DNA of 64,000 bases. Source: Botryosphaeria dothidea (Eukaryota; Ascomycota; Dothideomycetes; Botryosphaeriales; Botryosphaeriaceae). Under the pieces are notes generated by a model. The model did not search any database, was not told where the DNA came from, and was given only the letters and a program-made list of their open reading frames with translations. The stretch covers positions 3,472,001 through 3,536,000 of the forward strand of contig WWBZ02000001.1 in NCBI GenBank assembly GCA_011503125.2, written 5' to 3'. A program made the translations under genes and the position numbers. This document shows, one piece after another, positions 47,037-59,856 of the stretch. Numbering within the stretch: position 1 is the stretch's first letter; every line of letters begins with the position of its first letter.

Positions 47037-47985
47037 TTAAGCCTTCTCAGACTTGGTGCCGACGCCATCCTTGTTTTCCTCCTTACTTCTCTCCTCCTTG
47101 CTGTTGTCGTTGCCGATAAACTTGCGGTAGAGCTCGGCGAACTCGCTGGTGTTCTTGCCGTCGTTCTTCTCGGTGATGAGGCCCTTGAGCCACTTGTTCT
47201 CCATTTCGAGCTGGGCGACACGGCTCTCGAGAGAGGAGACCTTGTCCGTCATCTCCTTGGCGGTCTTCTCGAGCTGCTGCTCGCGCTGCTTCTTCTTGAT
47301 GCGGAAACGGGCGGAGGCGGCGGTGTTTCGGCGGCGCTTATCCTCCTCGGCGGCGAGGCGGGAGATCTCCTCGACAGAGAGGCCGTGGGTGCTTTGAGGC
47401 GTCAAGCCATCGAACTTGCGCTTGCTGCTGGAGGCGGTGGGCGAGGTCGCAGAGATGGGCGACGAGGTGCTGGTGCCATTCTGGTGCTGTACCGGATATG
47501 GGTTTGGCTGGTGTTGGAAGTTGGGGTCGGGCAGCCCGCCGACCGGGAAGGAAAAGTCGAGAGATTGGAATTCGCCTTGATAGTACGACATCAGTACGGT
47601 ATACTGGATAGGGCAGTTGTCTATACAGAGACTAGAAATATGGTGGTGGTTGATGATGGCTCGGACAACCCGCTAGGATCACGGGCGATGGCGTGCTCCG
47701 GAAGCCCACTAGAGACTAGATACGCAGGCTGGGATCTTGCATCCCACACAACTGCGAGCAGCCTAATAGGTGCATCGCGCGGCAAGCTTAAGCCCGACGC
47801 GGTGATCGGGGCCAAAGCGACGGGAATTTGGAGATGATGCAATTTCACGATGAAATGGCACCGTTGGTGGAGTTCGTAAGGACCCTGCCAATCGCCGAGA
47901 CGGCGGGCCAGGGCCGCATGAACGATGCAAAAAAGTGCAAAACGGAAATTAAGACTTACCAGTGAAGTTGAAGTCCATGTTCTTG

Positions 47986-48021
<36 letters not shown>

Positions 48022-48326
48022 GGCTTCTGCTGCGACTGCGACTGCGACTGCTGCTGCCCGTACGAGGCGATTGAGGCGTTACGACGCTGCGCCCGCTCCT
48101 CGGCGTGGTGGTCGAAGTTGTCGAGCGAGGGCGCCTGCGAAACGTCAGGGAGCGATGTGCCGAGGTCAAAATCGAAGAATTCCGTGTTGGTGAACAGCGA
48201 GAGATCGTCGTCGATGCCAAAGTTGTCCTGTTGGGGCTGCTGCAGTTCCTGGGGCGTCGGCACGGTGTTGAGATCCTGGAGGTACTGGGACACGTTTGGT
48301 GCCCTGCGGCCGGCGTATCCGGACAT
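47037..48326 (-). CDS. bZIP sulfur-metabolism regulator, CYS3/MetR type
   Basis: Two exons (48326-47960 and 47575-47037) give 301 residues. The N-terminus MSGYAGRRAPNVSQYLQDLN is followed by an acidic, aromatic segment (DDDLSLFTNTEFFDFDLG) that could activate transcription, and a Gln-rich tract. The bZIP spans about 200-255: basic region EEDKRRRNTAASARFRIKKK (N and R of NTAASARFR being base-contacting), then a leucine zipper with EMENKWLKGL. The pattern RRNTAASARFRIKKKQREQ with ENKWLKGL is that of Neurospora CYS3 / Aspergillus MetR, which switch on sulfur scavenging genes under sulfur limitation. The intron is 384 nt, far longer than others here, and contains an in-frame ATG at 47591 that could start a shorter form lacking the Gln-rich region. 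Confidence 0.9.
47988..48020 (-). repeat. (CAG)10-CAA tract coding 11 glutamines
   Basis: Ten CAG codons and one CAA lie in the first exon of the bZIP gene and sit beside further Gln/Ser-rich codons (QQQSQSQSQQKP). Such pure triplet runs often vary in length between strains. Confidence 0.9.
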
Positions 48327-49165
48327 TCTGGGCTTCACGCTGGAGAGTTGCAAATGGCAGCGCTGGCGCAGTCGAAAGGGAGTGTCGCCGTCGATGGTCG
48401 CGATGGGGCGCCTATGTCGGAGGAGGGCGCTGAGTAATCGTCAGAGGGGCGATCACCCACCGCGGTCGCACCACTTGGTCAGAGACGTATCGCTGACGTC
48501 CACACTGCGGGCTGGCGGTACGCTTGGGTCCTGGAGAAAGCGTCGTAGCGGTCGCTGCTGCAGAGTCGACGGAGGGAAGTGGATGCCTCGGCTGGAAGAT
48601 TGTGGGCGGACGAGTCGATGAGGTGGAGAGTGCGAAATACTGCACCGGCGCGCCGCGATCGCCCGGCGGGTCCCAGCGAAGGCGGGTCTCTCGTGAGCCA
48701 CTTTCTGTAGTCTTTGTCGGGAGGTGAAAGAGTCGCCTGCAAATCTGCCAATCACTGTGGGCGGCGAGGTCGGTGGTGCGCTCAAAGAAAGGATGCGCCT
48801 GCCATTACGACGCCCTCTTTCTTCACCCCTCACCCGCTGCTAGTTGAGGTAGCCCGCATCCCACATTGCCCACCCACGTGCGCGGCCGGCTGCCGCAGTA
48901 GACGCCGACTTTGATCCGCTTATCAGTGCCGATGATTCAATCTGCGCCGCCCTGCATTACTTGCTCGCGCCCTTTGCAAATCCGAGTTTCTCCGGGAAAC
49001 GCCGCCGGGTACCCTTGCCTAAAGCAGCAGCCCGAGCGCCCCCACGTCGGTCGCAGAAGCAGTTAGGCCTTGCAGCCCGCCGTCGGCACCTTAGTCAACA
49101 CCACGGCGCGTCTACCGCGAACGACCGCGACGCTGTGCGCTGAGCACCACGAGCCCCAGCACGCC
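48327..49165. promoter_or_regulatory. Bidirectional promoter region of the bZIP and Chl4-type genes
   Basis: 839 bp separate the two divergent starts. I see no full CYS3/MetR consensus site here, so autoregulation is not supported by sequence. Confidence 0.5.
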
Positions 49166-50642
49166 ATGTCGCGCAAGACCCTCTCCGTGCCCACCAATGC
49201 GGCTTTGCCGCATACCCAGCGCCTGCCCGCCACAAGTCCCGACGTCTCCAAGACCCTGTCGCGCCTTAGCCGCCAGTCGCTTCTCGAGCTTGTTCCAGAA
49301 TGGCTCGACGAGAAGAACCGCGAATACTGCCAGCCTTACCTGGCTCAGGCAGCCGACGAAGATGACGAAGACGCGCCCTATACGCCCGCGACTTCCGAGG
49401 AGGAGATCGTCGAAGCATACAAGGAGCTCAAGGCGCGCAAGGGCGGCAAGCGCGAGGTCCTCGACCGCATCCTCGACGGGGACTGGCGGCACGGAATCAC
49501 GTTGTACCAGCTGGCCATGGCCGAGACGCGCTACCTTCTGGATCATCCAAACTCGTTGCGCTGGAACGCTCTGCAACTCTCAAAGGTTACAGGCTCTGGA
49601 TCATCCTCCGCCAACGACAGCGTCGAGGTCATCGACGAGAGCGCTACTACTAGTCTGCCACGCTTCCATGCTACAACCTTCGTCCTGAATTTGCAAAAAG
49701 AAGTAGCACCCGTCACGAAGGCCCATTATTACATCACTCGCGTCAAGGCTTTTGGTATTTCATTGCTGCGTGTGCACATTCATGATTCCCCCTACGACCA
49801 CCCGCTCCCTGGTGGAGCCAGCAGCTCGTCAGATGGATCAAAATCAGTGTTTCTCGTGTTTCCCGACGGTTCTCCGTACGTGTACGTGTCCCTTGCTACA
49901 AATCTGGGCCAGACTGTTGGAATCGAAGGTCGCAGCCTGAGGAAGGTTGTTGTTGATGTGAGTTATGCCACCAGCACCACTTCCCGCGCACCCGTTTCTA
50001 ACAGAACAACAGGCTGTCCCGAAAGCCTTGTCGCGCCCGCACAGCCGTTACGCCTTGACCACAACTTCTCTCTCGTCACGTTCTCTTTCTACACTGCTAT
50101 CACTGCGTGGTCCTGGCCGTAGCAATGCTGCCCCAGCTGGTTGGTCCATCTTCGCGGAAAACAGTTTCGGTCATGATACACTCGATTATGATGTAGGCCA
50201 TAATCGCAGGCGCGCATCAGATGCTAAGCCCGCCGCAGAAAAGGAGAAGATAGCGGAGTTGAGTCCGTTCAACGGTGGTCCAGTTGGTGGTGCCAAAAGG
50301 GGCCGGGGAGCGAAGGATGACGCTGCGACGAAGAGGAGGAAACAGGTCGCAGAAGCTCGATTCGGTCCTTCGGCCAAGGAAGATGATGGAAAGGGTCTTG
50401 AGCGCCTGGACGTGCGTATGGAGGATCCGTTTCCCTCTGGCAGCGCACAAGCGGAGACCGAGGACGAATCTTGGACGCCAGATATGCATCTTAGTTTCCA
50501 AGGTTCGCACGTTTTTGCCGGGGTGCGACAGCTCGTTGAACAAGGAATTGTGGACGGCGAGAAGATGCCTGGTTGGATGGCAGGCGACGCTGGTGTGAGC
50601 GTGGGGGTGGTGAAGGAGGGAAGGGTGAAGGAGAAGGCTTGA
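49166..50642 (+). CDS. Kinetochore protein Chl4/Mis15 (CENP-N family)
   Basis: Two exons (49166-49957, 50013-50642) give 473 residues. The N-terminus has SKTLSRLSRQSLLELVPEWL, the signature first helices of Chl4, followed by PYLAQAADEDDED, EEIVEAYKEL and GDWRHGITLYQLAMAETRYLL. The middle holds HYYITRVKAFGISLLRVHIHDSPY and FLVFPDGSPYVYVSL, typical of the beta-sheet half. The second exon carries basic nuclear-type sequence (KRGRGAKDDAATKRRKQ) and ends with LSFQGSHVFAGVRQLVEQGI. Family members bind the CENP-A nucleosome and Iml3/CENP-L in the inner kinetochore. An upstream in-frame ATG at 49070 would add 32 residues; the MSRK start fits the family better. Confidence 0.9.
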
Positions 50643-51520
50643 AATTCGCATTGGATTAGGGAGGGGGCATCATTTTGGACGGCGCTGACGACTCTCAACG
50701 GCCTGAGCATACGGTTTCTTTTCTCACGATACCCTGATTTTGGCTGGAAATGGCGCTTTGGATGGCTCTGAAAGGGACTTATTGTTGCTGTTTTGGCATG
50801 ACTCTGGTCAGCCATAATTTTAGCATGAAGCAGGCGGATGAAGTTGTTTCAAGCATTGCAGAAGCAACCCTCGGTCGGAGAGAAATGCAGGACAAAGCTT
50901 CTAATTGGAGAATTTTTGATTGGATGAGTACTCGATGGTGTGCTGTCAGAAATAGGCAAGTGCCAATACTCCACGTGCACGTGAACGCATGGGGTGGCGC
51001 GTCCGCGCTCTCGTCCCGCGTCGCACAGCCAGGCCTTATCCAGACCTCATCTGTTGAGTCTCGCGACTTTCCAACGGTTGAAATTCGATTCGATTTTGAC
51101 AAATTACTATTGGCCCTTGTCGAGATCAGGTAAGATGATTCCTGTACGGTCATCCCATTGTCTTTACCACAACCATCAAAATCTCGAATACCGTGTGACG
51201 TTTCATCAACGCACTCTACAATCTTCAAGTATCGAGTCCTGTTGCTTGAAAAATTGAAAGTTCCCTACGACCTCTAGGAACAGTACGCCCCGCACATGAG
51301 AAGTTGAATCATTCGTTCGGGAGTAAATGTACAACAGGATCGAGAACATTTACATGCCGGCGAATGCTCCAACTCCCGCGCGTACTTCCAATCGTTGTTC
51401 GAAACAAATCAAAACTGAATTTTGTTTTCGAACGGCAGACACACTGACAAACGTTTTCCTCAGCCGCAATCCATAGGAAAAATAATTCAAATTCTTTATC
51501 CAACCTATTCCACACACACC
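50643..51520. other. Intergenic, nothing recognised
   Basis: About 0.9 kb containing the promoter of the next gene; no coding signal or repeat was seen. Confidence 0.6.
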
Positions 51521-52420
51521 ATGCCACCGCACCCCCTCACCCCCATCGCCATACCTTCCTCTGCCTTCCTCGCCGCCCTCCACCGCTACCCCTCCCTCGT
51601 CCCCGCGCCTCTCCGCGACCTGGACCACGCCCGCTACACCACCGTCCCCGCCGCGCTCGCGTCGCGCCGTCGCGACTCTCCTTCCTCTTTTTCGCTCACC
51701 GCCGCCGAGCTCGTCACGCTCGTCGAATGGAAGCTCAAGCACGGCACCTTCCGCCCGACGCTGCTGGCGCTCGTGCGGCAGAACTCGGCGGAGAGCGTCG
51801 AGACGGCGACGGCGACGGCGTTTGCGGAGTTGGGAGAGGACGTGCCCAGGGCGCTCAAGACGCTGACGGGATTGAGGGGCGTGGGGCCGGCGACGGCGTC
51901 GTTGTTGTTGAGTTGTGCGGAGCCGGCGAGGGTGCCGTTTTTTGGGGATGAGGTGTTTAGGTGGGTGTTTTGGGAGGATGAGGAGGTGAAGGGGAAGGGG
52001 AAAGGGTGGGGAAGGAAGATTGGGTATACGGAAAAGGAGTATAGGGAGTTGGTTGGGAGGGTGAAGGCGGTTGTGGAGAGGGTCAATGGGTGGGGTGTGG
52101 AGGAGGAGTTGGGAATCGGCGAGGCTTTAGCGGTGGAGAAGGTTGCGTGGGTATTGGGTAAAGAAGGAGTTGACTGTGGGAAGGGATTGGTGGAGGGTGG
52201 AGGGGAGGAAGTGAAAGTCGAAGGGAAAGGGAGGAAGAGGGAGGCAGATAATGAGGGCCAGGCGGAGACGAAGAAGGTCAAGAAAGAACGGGAAGAGAAG
52301 AGCGGGGATGTTGGACAGCGGGAGACGCTGACAAAGCGGGGGAAGACTCAAGTGCAGAAGGCTGCGGCCGAAGATGCACCTCGAAGGCAGACAAGATCCT
52401 CAACAAGGAAGAAGGCCTGA
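51521..52420 (+). CDS. Helix-hairpin-helix protein of unknown role
   Basis: A single exon of 299 residues from ATG 51521. FSLTAAELVTLVEWKLKHGTFRP is followed by LKTLTGLRGVGPATASLLLS at about 113-131, which is a helix-hairpin-helix (GVGPATA) as in base-excision glycosylases and other DNA-binding proteins. VPFFGDEVFRWVFWED and Tyr/Lys-rich helices follow, then a Lys/Glu/Arg-rich tail (GRKREADNEG, KKVKKEREEK, RRQTRSSTRKKA) that looks nuclear. The catalytic Lys/Asp of the HhH-GPD glycosylases cannot be placed with confidence, so an enzymatic role is open. It lies between two kinetochore genes. Confidence 0.78.
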   Translation: MPPHPLTPIAIPSSAFLAALHRYPSLVPAPLRDLDHARYTTVPAALASRRRDSPSSFSLTAAELVTLVEWKLKHGTFRPTLLALVRQNSAESVETATATAFAELGEDVPRALKTLTGLRGVGPATASLLLSCAEPARVPFFGDEVFRWVFWEDEEVKGKGKGWGRKIGYTEKEYRELVGRVKAVVERVNGWGVEEELGIGEALAVEKVAWVLGKEGVDCGKGLVEGGGEEVKVEGKGRKREADNEGQAETKKVKKEREEKSGDVGQRETLTKRGKTQVQKAAAEDAPRRQTRSSTRKKA

Positions 52421-53057
52421 TCACAGAATGTGCAGCGTTTGTAGAGGTCGGCAACTGAAAAGATTGCATGAATTTCGTATATGTACTTCACCAGTCCGTT
52501 TGTCTCTTTCTCAAGCATTGATCTATCTTCCAAGCGTTTTACGACTTCGAGACAATACACAAAGGTATGTAATATCACGACTAAAAGGGGAGTTGAAGCA
52601 TTCGTCCGGTCACAAATGCATCGTGCTTCTGGAGACAGAAGTATCCGGATAGAATACTTCGAATACCCATATATGTTCGTCGAAGATAATTGCCACTAAC
52701 CATCCTCTGTAGCACCCCTCCATACTTTGACATCATGGCCTTCTGAAAACCACTGATACTAACCAAGCTTCAGAATATGGTCTCTAGTAACGTGCACTGT
52801 GGATCCACAGCGCACAGTCACGTATCAGAGATAGTGACGCTGAAAAGCCTGATAGACAGCACCGTAACTTGTGGTTGATGTCCAGAAAGCGTGCGGAGCA
52901 TCGGGGGGGGGGGGGGGGGCGCACTGTTTCGCGGACCAACCTACAGGAAGGCCGTGCGCTGGACACGCAGCTTTACTTCGCCGTGGTCGAAGACGATATG
53001 GAGGCTTTCTGTGATATCGGCCGGGTCCAAAGGGTGTGAATCTTCGAGCGCTTATCT
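52421..53057. other. Intergenic with a poly-G run
   Basis: Between convergent 3' ends. Apart from the poly-G tract at 52903-52919 nothing was recognised. Confidence 0.6.
52903..52919. repeat. Poly-G tract of 17 bases
   Basis: An uninterrupted run of 17 guanines 3' of the Dad2 gene. Its length is likely to vary or to be misread, and such runs can form G-quadruplexes. Confidence 0.9.
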
Positions 53058-53606
53058 TCATTCTGCAGTGGTGCCAGAGCTAGCCTGCTGGAGCAGTGGA
53101 GCAGCATGCTGGGTTGGAATGCGGACGAGCGTCTGTGGGAGCGGTACATCGGCCTTGGCATCCTCTTGGGGTTCTTGTTCCTCGGTGTCCTTGGGCTTCG
53201 GGATTTTCACTGATCGTTGTTAGACATCTGGCGCAAACAGTGTGAGCCATACATGACCTACTCGATGCCATGTTAATGGCGCGCAGAACATTGTGCCAGT
53301 TCGACAAGACCGCGGCGACAGCTGTGAAAACAATCAGCCCCCGCTCATAGCTCACGATATGCAATTGCGAATAGGCGCACCTTCAGTGCCGTCGGAGAGA
53401 GTCGACAGCTTCCGTTCTAGCATTTCAATCTGGTCGGCCAGTCCTGCACTGAGAGCCTGGAGCTCCTTGAGATTTGCAAGCTCTTGCTTTTTCTCGTTTA
53501 TGCGGGCAAGTAAAACGGGGGACGCGCCGGAAGAGGACGCGCCGATGGACTGTTGTCGCAGGTGGGATGCGAGCGGACGCGATATCGTTTGACGCTTGTT
53601 TTCCAT
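53058..53606 (-). CDS. DASH complex subunit Dad2
   Basis: Three exons (53606-53381, 53321-53262, 53209-53058) give 145 residues. The core LLARINEKKQELANLKEL, SAGLADQIEMLERKLSTLSDGTE|AVAAVLSNWHNVLRAINMAS matches Dad2 throughout and spans two introns, the middle exon being 60 nt. The heptad-like Leu spacing predicts a coiled coil. The rest is an acidic/Pro-rich tail. The DASH/Dam1 ring couples kinetochores to microtubule ends. It is divergent from the shugoshin gene at 352 bp. Confidence 0.95.
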
Positions 53607-53958
53607 GGCGGCAAGCTATTCTGTGCGGGGCAGATGCGCGCGATGAGGCGAGCGTATGCTGTGGTCGGGGCTCGAAAGCTCGAAGGCTAATGCGAAAGGT
53701 GGTTGTGGACAGCGGGTGGAGGGTGTTGGTGTTTTGGGCGGATTCGCGGGCAGGGCTGCGCTAGTGATGGGCGGGCTGCGGGCGGCCGCGCACGCGAGTC
53801 AGTGCAGGCGGTTTGTTTACACGCGAACTTTCTTGAGCTCCATCTCCACCTCCGACATCATTCCCCATTGCCTATCGCGCCCCGCGGCCGCCACGACTCC
53901 TCCATCCGCGCCGCCTCCTCGCCGGAACATCAACTTTCTCACATCTCACCTTGCGCCC
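53607..53958. promoter_or_regulatory. 352-bp bidirectional promoter between Dad2 and shugoshin genes
   Basis: A forkhead consensus TGTTTAC (53814-53820) abuts ACGCGA (53821-53826), an MCB-like core. These sites are known from forkhead and MBF-type control of cell-cycle genes. Both neighbours act in mitosis or meiosis, so joint cell-cycle regulation is plausible. Confidence 0.5.
53814..53826. promoter_or_regulatory. Adjacent forkhead-like and MCB-like sites
   Basis: TGTTTACACGCGA combines TGTTTAC and ACGCGA without a gap. Each is short and could occur by chance; the adjacency in a shared mitotic promoter is what makes it worth noting. Confidence 0.35.
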
Positions 53959-56359
53959 ATGGCGCGACTCAACGAGGCCCCTCCGCCTCAAGAATCCGTC
54001 GATCAGCGTATGTTTACATCCAGCCGGGCCCGAGCAACCGCCGCTGACCAGCGCTACAGTCAAGCGACGATTCATCAGACAAAATCGCGAGCTCGCAAAG
54101 TATGGCTCTAAAACATCTTTAATCCTTCTGCACATCCTAATGTCAAGCGTTGCAGGAACAACTCGACCCAATCCGTCCGGATCCGCGCCCTTGAGACCGA
54201 ACAAGCCCGCCTTCTCGCTGAGAACCTCTCCCTGCGTGAACAAATCATCCAATTGCAAACAGAGCTCGAACATAACAAAGGCCACCATGCTCTCCAGCAA
54301 ATCACGTCCGTTAAGGACCAGCTGGAGTCCAAGCTGATGGAAATCGGCAGCTTGGTCGCAGAGCTGAACTCGATCCAGAAGCCATCTTACAAGACGCGCC
54401 CCTCCGACGCGGGCCCTTCCAAAGCCGTAGAACACTTTGAGTGGAGGCATGCGATGAAAGAGCAGGCAGGTGAACAGGATGATGACGAGGCCCTGCCCAC
54501 CATCAGAGAAGACAAGTACTTCCCGCGCCGCACGCTAGAGTACGTGGACACTACGCTATATCGTAGAAGCACACAGCTGATGGTTGGCAGCGCGGATGAG
54601 CTCCGAGCAGTCCTAGCGACTACCACTGATGACTCCCCCGACTTGGGCCCACCCCCTGTCGCCCACTTCCCGGATGAGGATCCTATCAAATTCGACCCTA
54701 AGCCAGCTGCAGAAGAAGCAAATGACGACATGGACGTGGACCAGAAGGAGGACGAACCCCTTCCTGCAAATATCTCTGTAAACCTCGAGACCAGAAGAAA
54801 ACGTAGAGATAGCTCCAAGCTTGACCTCCGGAAGATGTCTGTGTTCCAATCACCTGATGAAGAGGACGCGGCTATGCGAGGCGATTTCGAAGAATCACAA
54901 CCGTCGAAAATGGGGAGAAAACGAAAGCTGAGCGCCACTGCAGAGGAAACGAACGGAGACGCCAATGAGAAGGACTACAGGGATGACTTCCGCTTCAGCC
55001 GGAGAGGCGGTGACAGGGAGAACCGCCAACCACTGGAAACATCTTACAAGCAGAATGCCAAACTGGATATGCTCCTGAACACAGAACGCAAGGCGCTGGG
55101 TGACAGTACGTCATTTCACCTTAATCCACGAGGATCTCATGTCGCTGATTATGATTACAGAAACCAACACATCACCGAAAAAGGTCCAGAAATCAGACTC
55201 CAAGTCTGATGCCAAAAAGCAAGATACACCGAAGGAAGCTGCCCGAAACCGCGTGAAGGAACGCAAAGCGAGGGCCTCCATGGTGCACATTGCCCCCCCA
55301 GAGCCAAACGATGTGGTCGAGACAGCGGACATTGCAATCGAGGAGGCACAACAGCCGGAACAGCTAGAGCTTCCACCGAAGACTCCGGCTGGTCTCGATC
55401 TTTTCTCACCAGCGTCGACCGAACCATCAGCTGCTCGCCAGGAATCAAGAGACACTCCGCCTCCGGGTGATCTTGGTGCCTCTGTAAACTCCGAGGCAGC
55501 CGCTGGAGCACGCCCCTCCAGACGTGCTCGTCCTCAGGTCAACTATGCCGAGCCGAACCTAATCAGCAAGATGCGTCGCCCATCCGAGAAAAAGGTCGAT
55601 GCCGTGGTAGACAGTCGACGTTCGTCAGGCGCGCAGGCCGAACCAGGAAAATCTGCGCCAAATTCGTCAAATTCTATGCGCACTGTGGTCATCAAGAGGG
55701 AACGACAGGACGACGCGAACTCTGCGTGGAAGGCGCTTCCCGAATCATCCCAGCAGCCCGAACCTCACAGCCCGCTAAGCAACAAGACAGCCGCAGCTCA
55801 GCTCGCCACAGAATCAGACACCAAAGAGTCGGAAGACAAGGAGGCAAAGCAGGCGGACGACAGGCCTTCCAAGTCCGCAGCCGCAGTCAAGGAGATGCTT
55901 TCCAGCTCAACGAACGGAGCCTCTCGCAACAGGAAGACGACGAGCAAGACCTCGTCTTCCTCAACGACAGATCCGGCCGCACCACCAAAGGATCACCCGG
56001 ACCTCGCCATATTCGACTTCAACGTGACGGACGGGTCCTCGCCATCTGATGACAAGGACGGCGCCGGATCAAAAGCCGACCCGAACGTAGAACAGATCAT
56101 GAAGAGCAGCAGGGCTCTTGCGGCCAAGACGGCAGCTGCAAGGGGCAGTAGGCGGCATTCATCGGTCGTGACGTCGTCCTCATCGAAGGAGAGGGACGGA
56201 GAGAGGGTATCGAAGAGCGTGAGCTTCGGAGAGGACCCGGTTGCTCATAAGACCAAGAGCTCTTCGAGGCAGGCAAAGACCGCATCATCCTCCACGGCCG
56301 AGGAACGCGCGCCTCCGGAGAGAAGCGGATCGACGAGACGAAGGAGTATGATGATTTGA
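53959..56359 (+). CDS. Shugoshin (Sgo1)
   Basis: Four exons (53959-54007, 54060-54099, 54156-55105, 55161-56359) give 745 residues. The N-terminal coiled coil (about 17-110) has LKRRFIRQNRELAK followed by RALETEQARLLAENLSLREQ, the homodimer/PP2A-binding region of shugoshins. A long acidic/Ser-rich middle follows. The C-terminal SGO box is at about 464-486: RPSRRARPQVNYAEPNLISK then MRRP, which binds phosphorylated histone H2A. The tail is Ser/Lys-rich with RRSMMI at the end. Shugoshins protect centromeric cohesin and recruit PP2A and the chromosomal passenger complex. The third intron is 55 nt with an AA|ACC acceptor; all phases agree. Confidence 0.93.
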
Positions 56360-57276
56360 GTGAGCCGGGACCCTCTGAGTGCCAGTTTAATATGATGAGA
56401 TATGAGACGAATGAATGGGTTCGGGTTGGGGTTTCTTGGGCAGGTCGTCGGATGACCATGAGGAAATTGGTAACGGCGCTGGATGGATGGATGGGTTGGA
56501 TGGTTGGAGAGAGTGCGGTCAGACTATCCTCTTTGTCTCATCTTCTTTTCTCATCCTCTCCTCTTTTTTGGAGTTTCTTCTTTTTCCCTTTTGAAGTGTT
56601 AGATACCAAGTGCCGTTCATTGCTGATAATTGATTTTTGGATGTTGCCGACGATGAATTATTTTCCCACTCCCTGAGAACGCTACCAAGAAAAAGGATGA
56701 GGGCGAATTAGCTTGACGTGATCAAGGATAGGGTGCTATAATCTACGATTCGCGTATATTCTGTTCTCCTTTCGCGAAGAGCCCTTCAGGACACAGTAGA
56801 AATGGGTCCCTCTTGAAACAGGAGATCTATGATGGCTCGGCAAGATGCGCCCAGCTACGAGTGTATCGTCTCTCTATTAATGCATATTCGGGCTCAAAGC
56901 AAACTCCCGGGACTACCTCCAATGAGATGAATTAACTGATGTCTCAACGCTTTTCAATATGTCCCATCACGCAAAACCACCAAGTGCAACGAACATCAAA
57001 ATTAAATTGACTCTTTTACTCGCTAATGACACATGAATATTCTTACCAGCTTCGTCCACGACCGAAACCGTTCTCTCTGCCCAACCTTCTTGAAACATTT
57101 CCTCATGGCATGCGGAACCAATACCAGGAAATTTCCTGCTTTCTCTCTCCTTGCTCTCTCCTGTGGGGAATCTTGCATCGTTTCTACAGCGCCATGACCC
57201 AACCTTCCCTTTTTTTTCGTCATTCAAGCACACTTCAATAGATGGCTTGGTAACATCACGACCGACCAAAAGGAAA
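56360..57276. other. Intergenic between convergent genes
   Basis: About 0.9 kb of 3' UTR and spacer between the shugoshin and SEC23 stops. Nothing coding was recognised. Confidence 0.6.

Positions 57277-59856
<2,580 letters not shown>

Noticed and set aside
40583..48326. Secondary metabolite gene cluster
   Set aside because: No polyketide synthase, NRPS or terpene cyclase; the genes fit sulfur nutrition.
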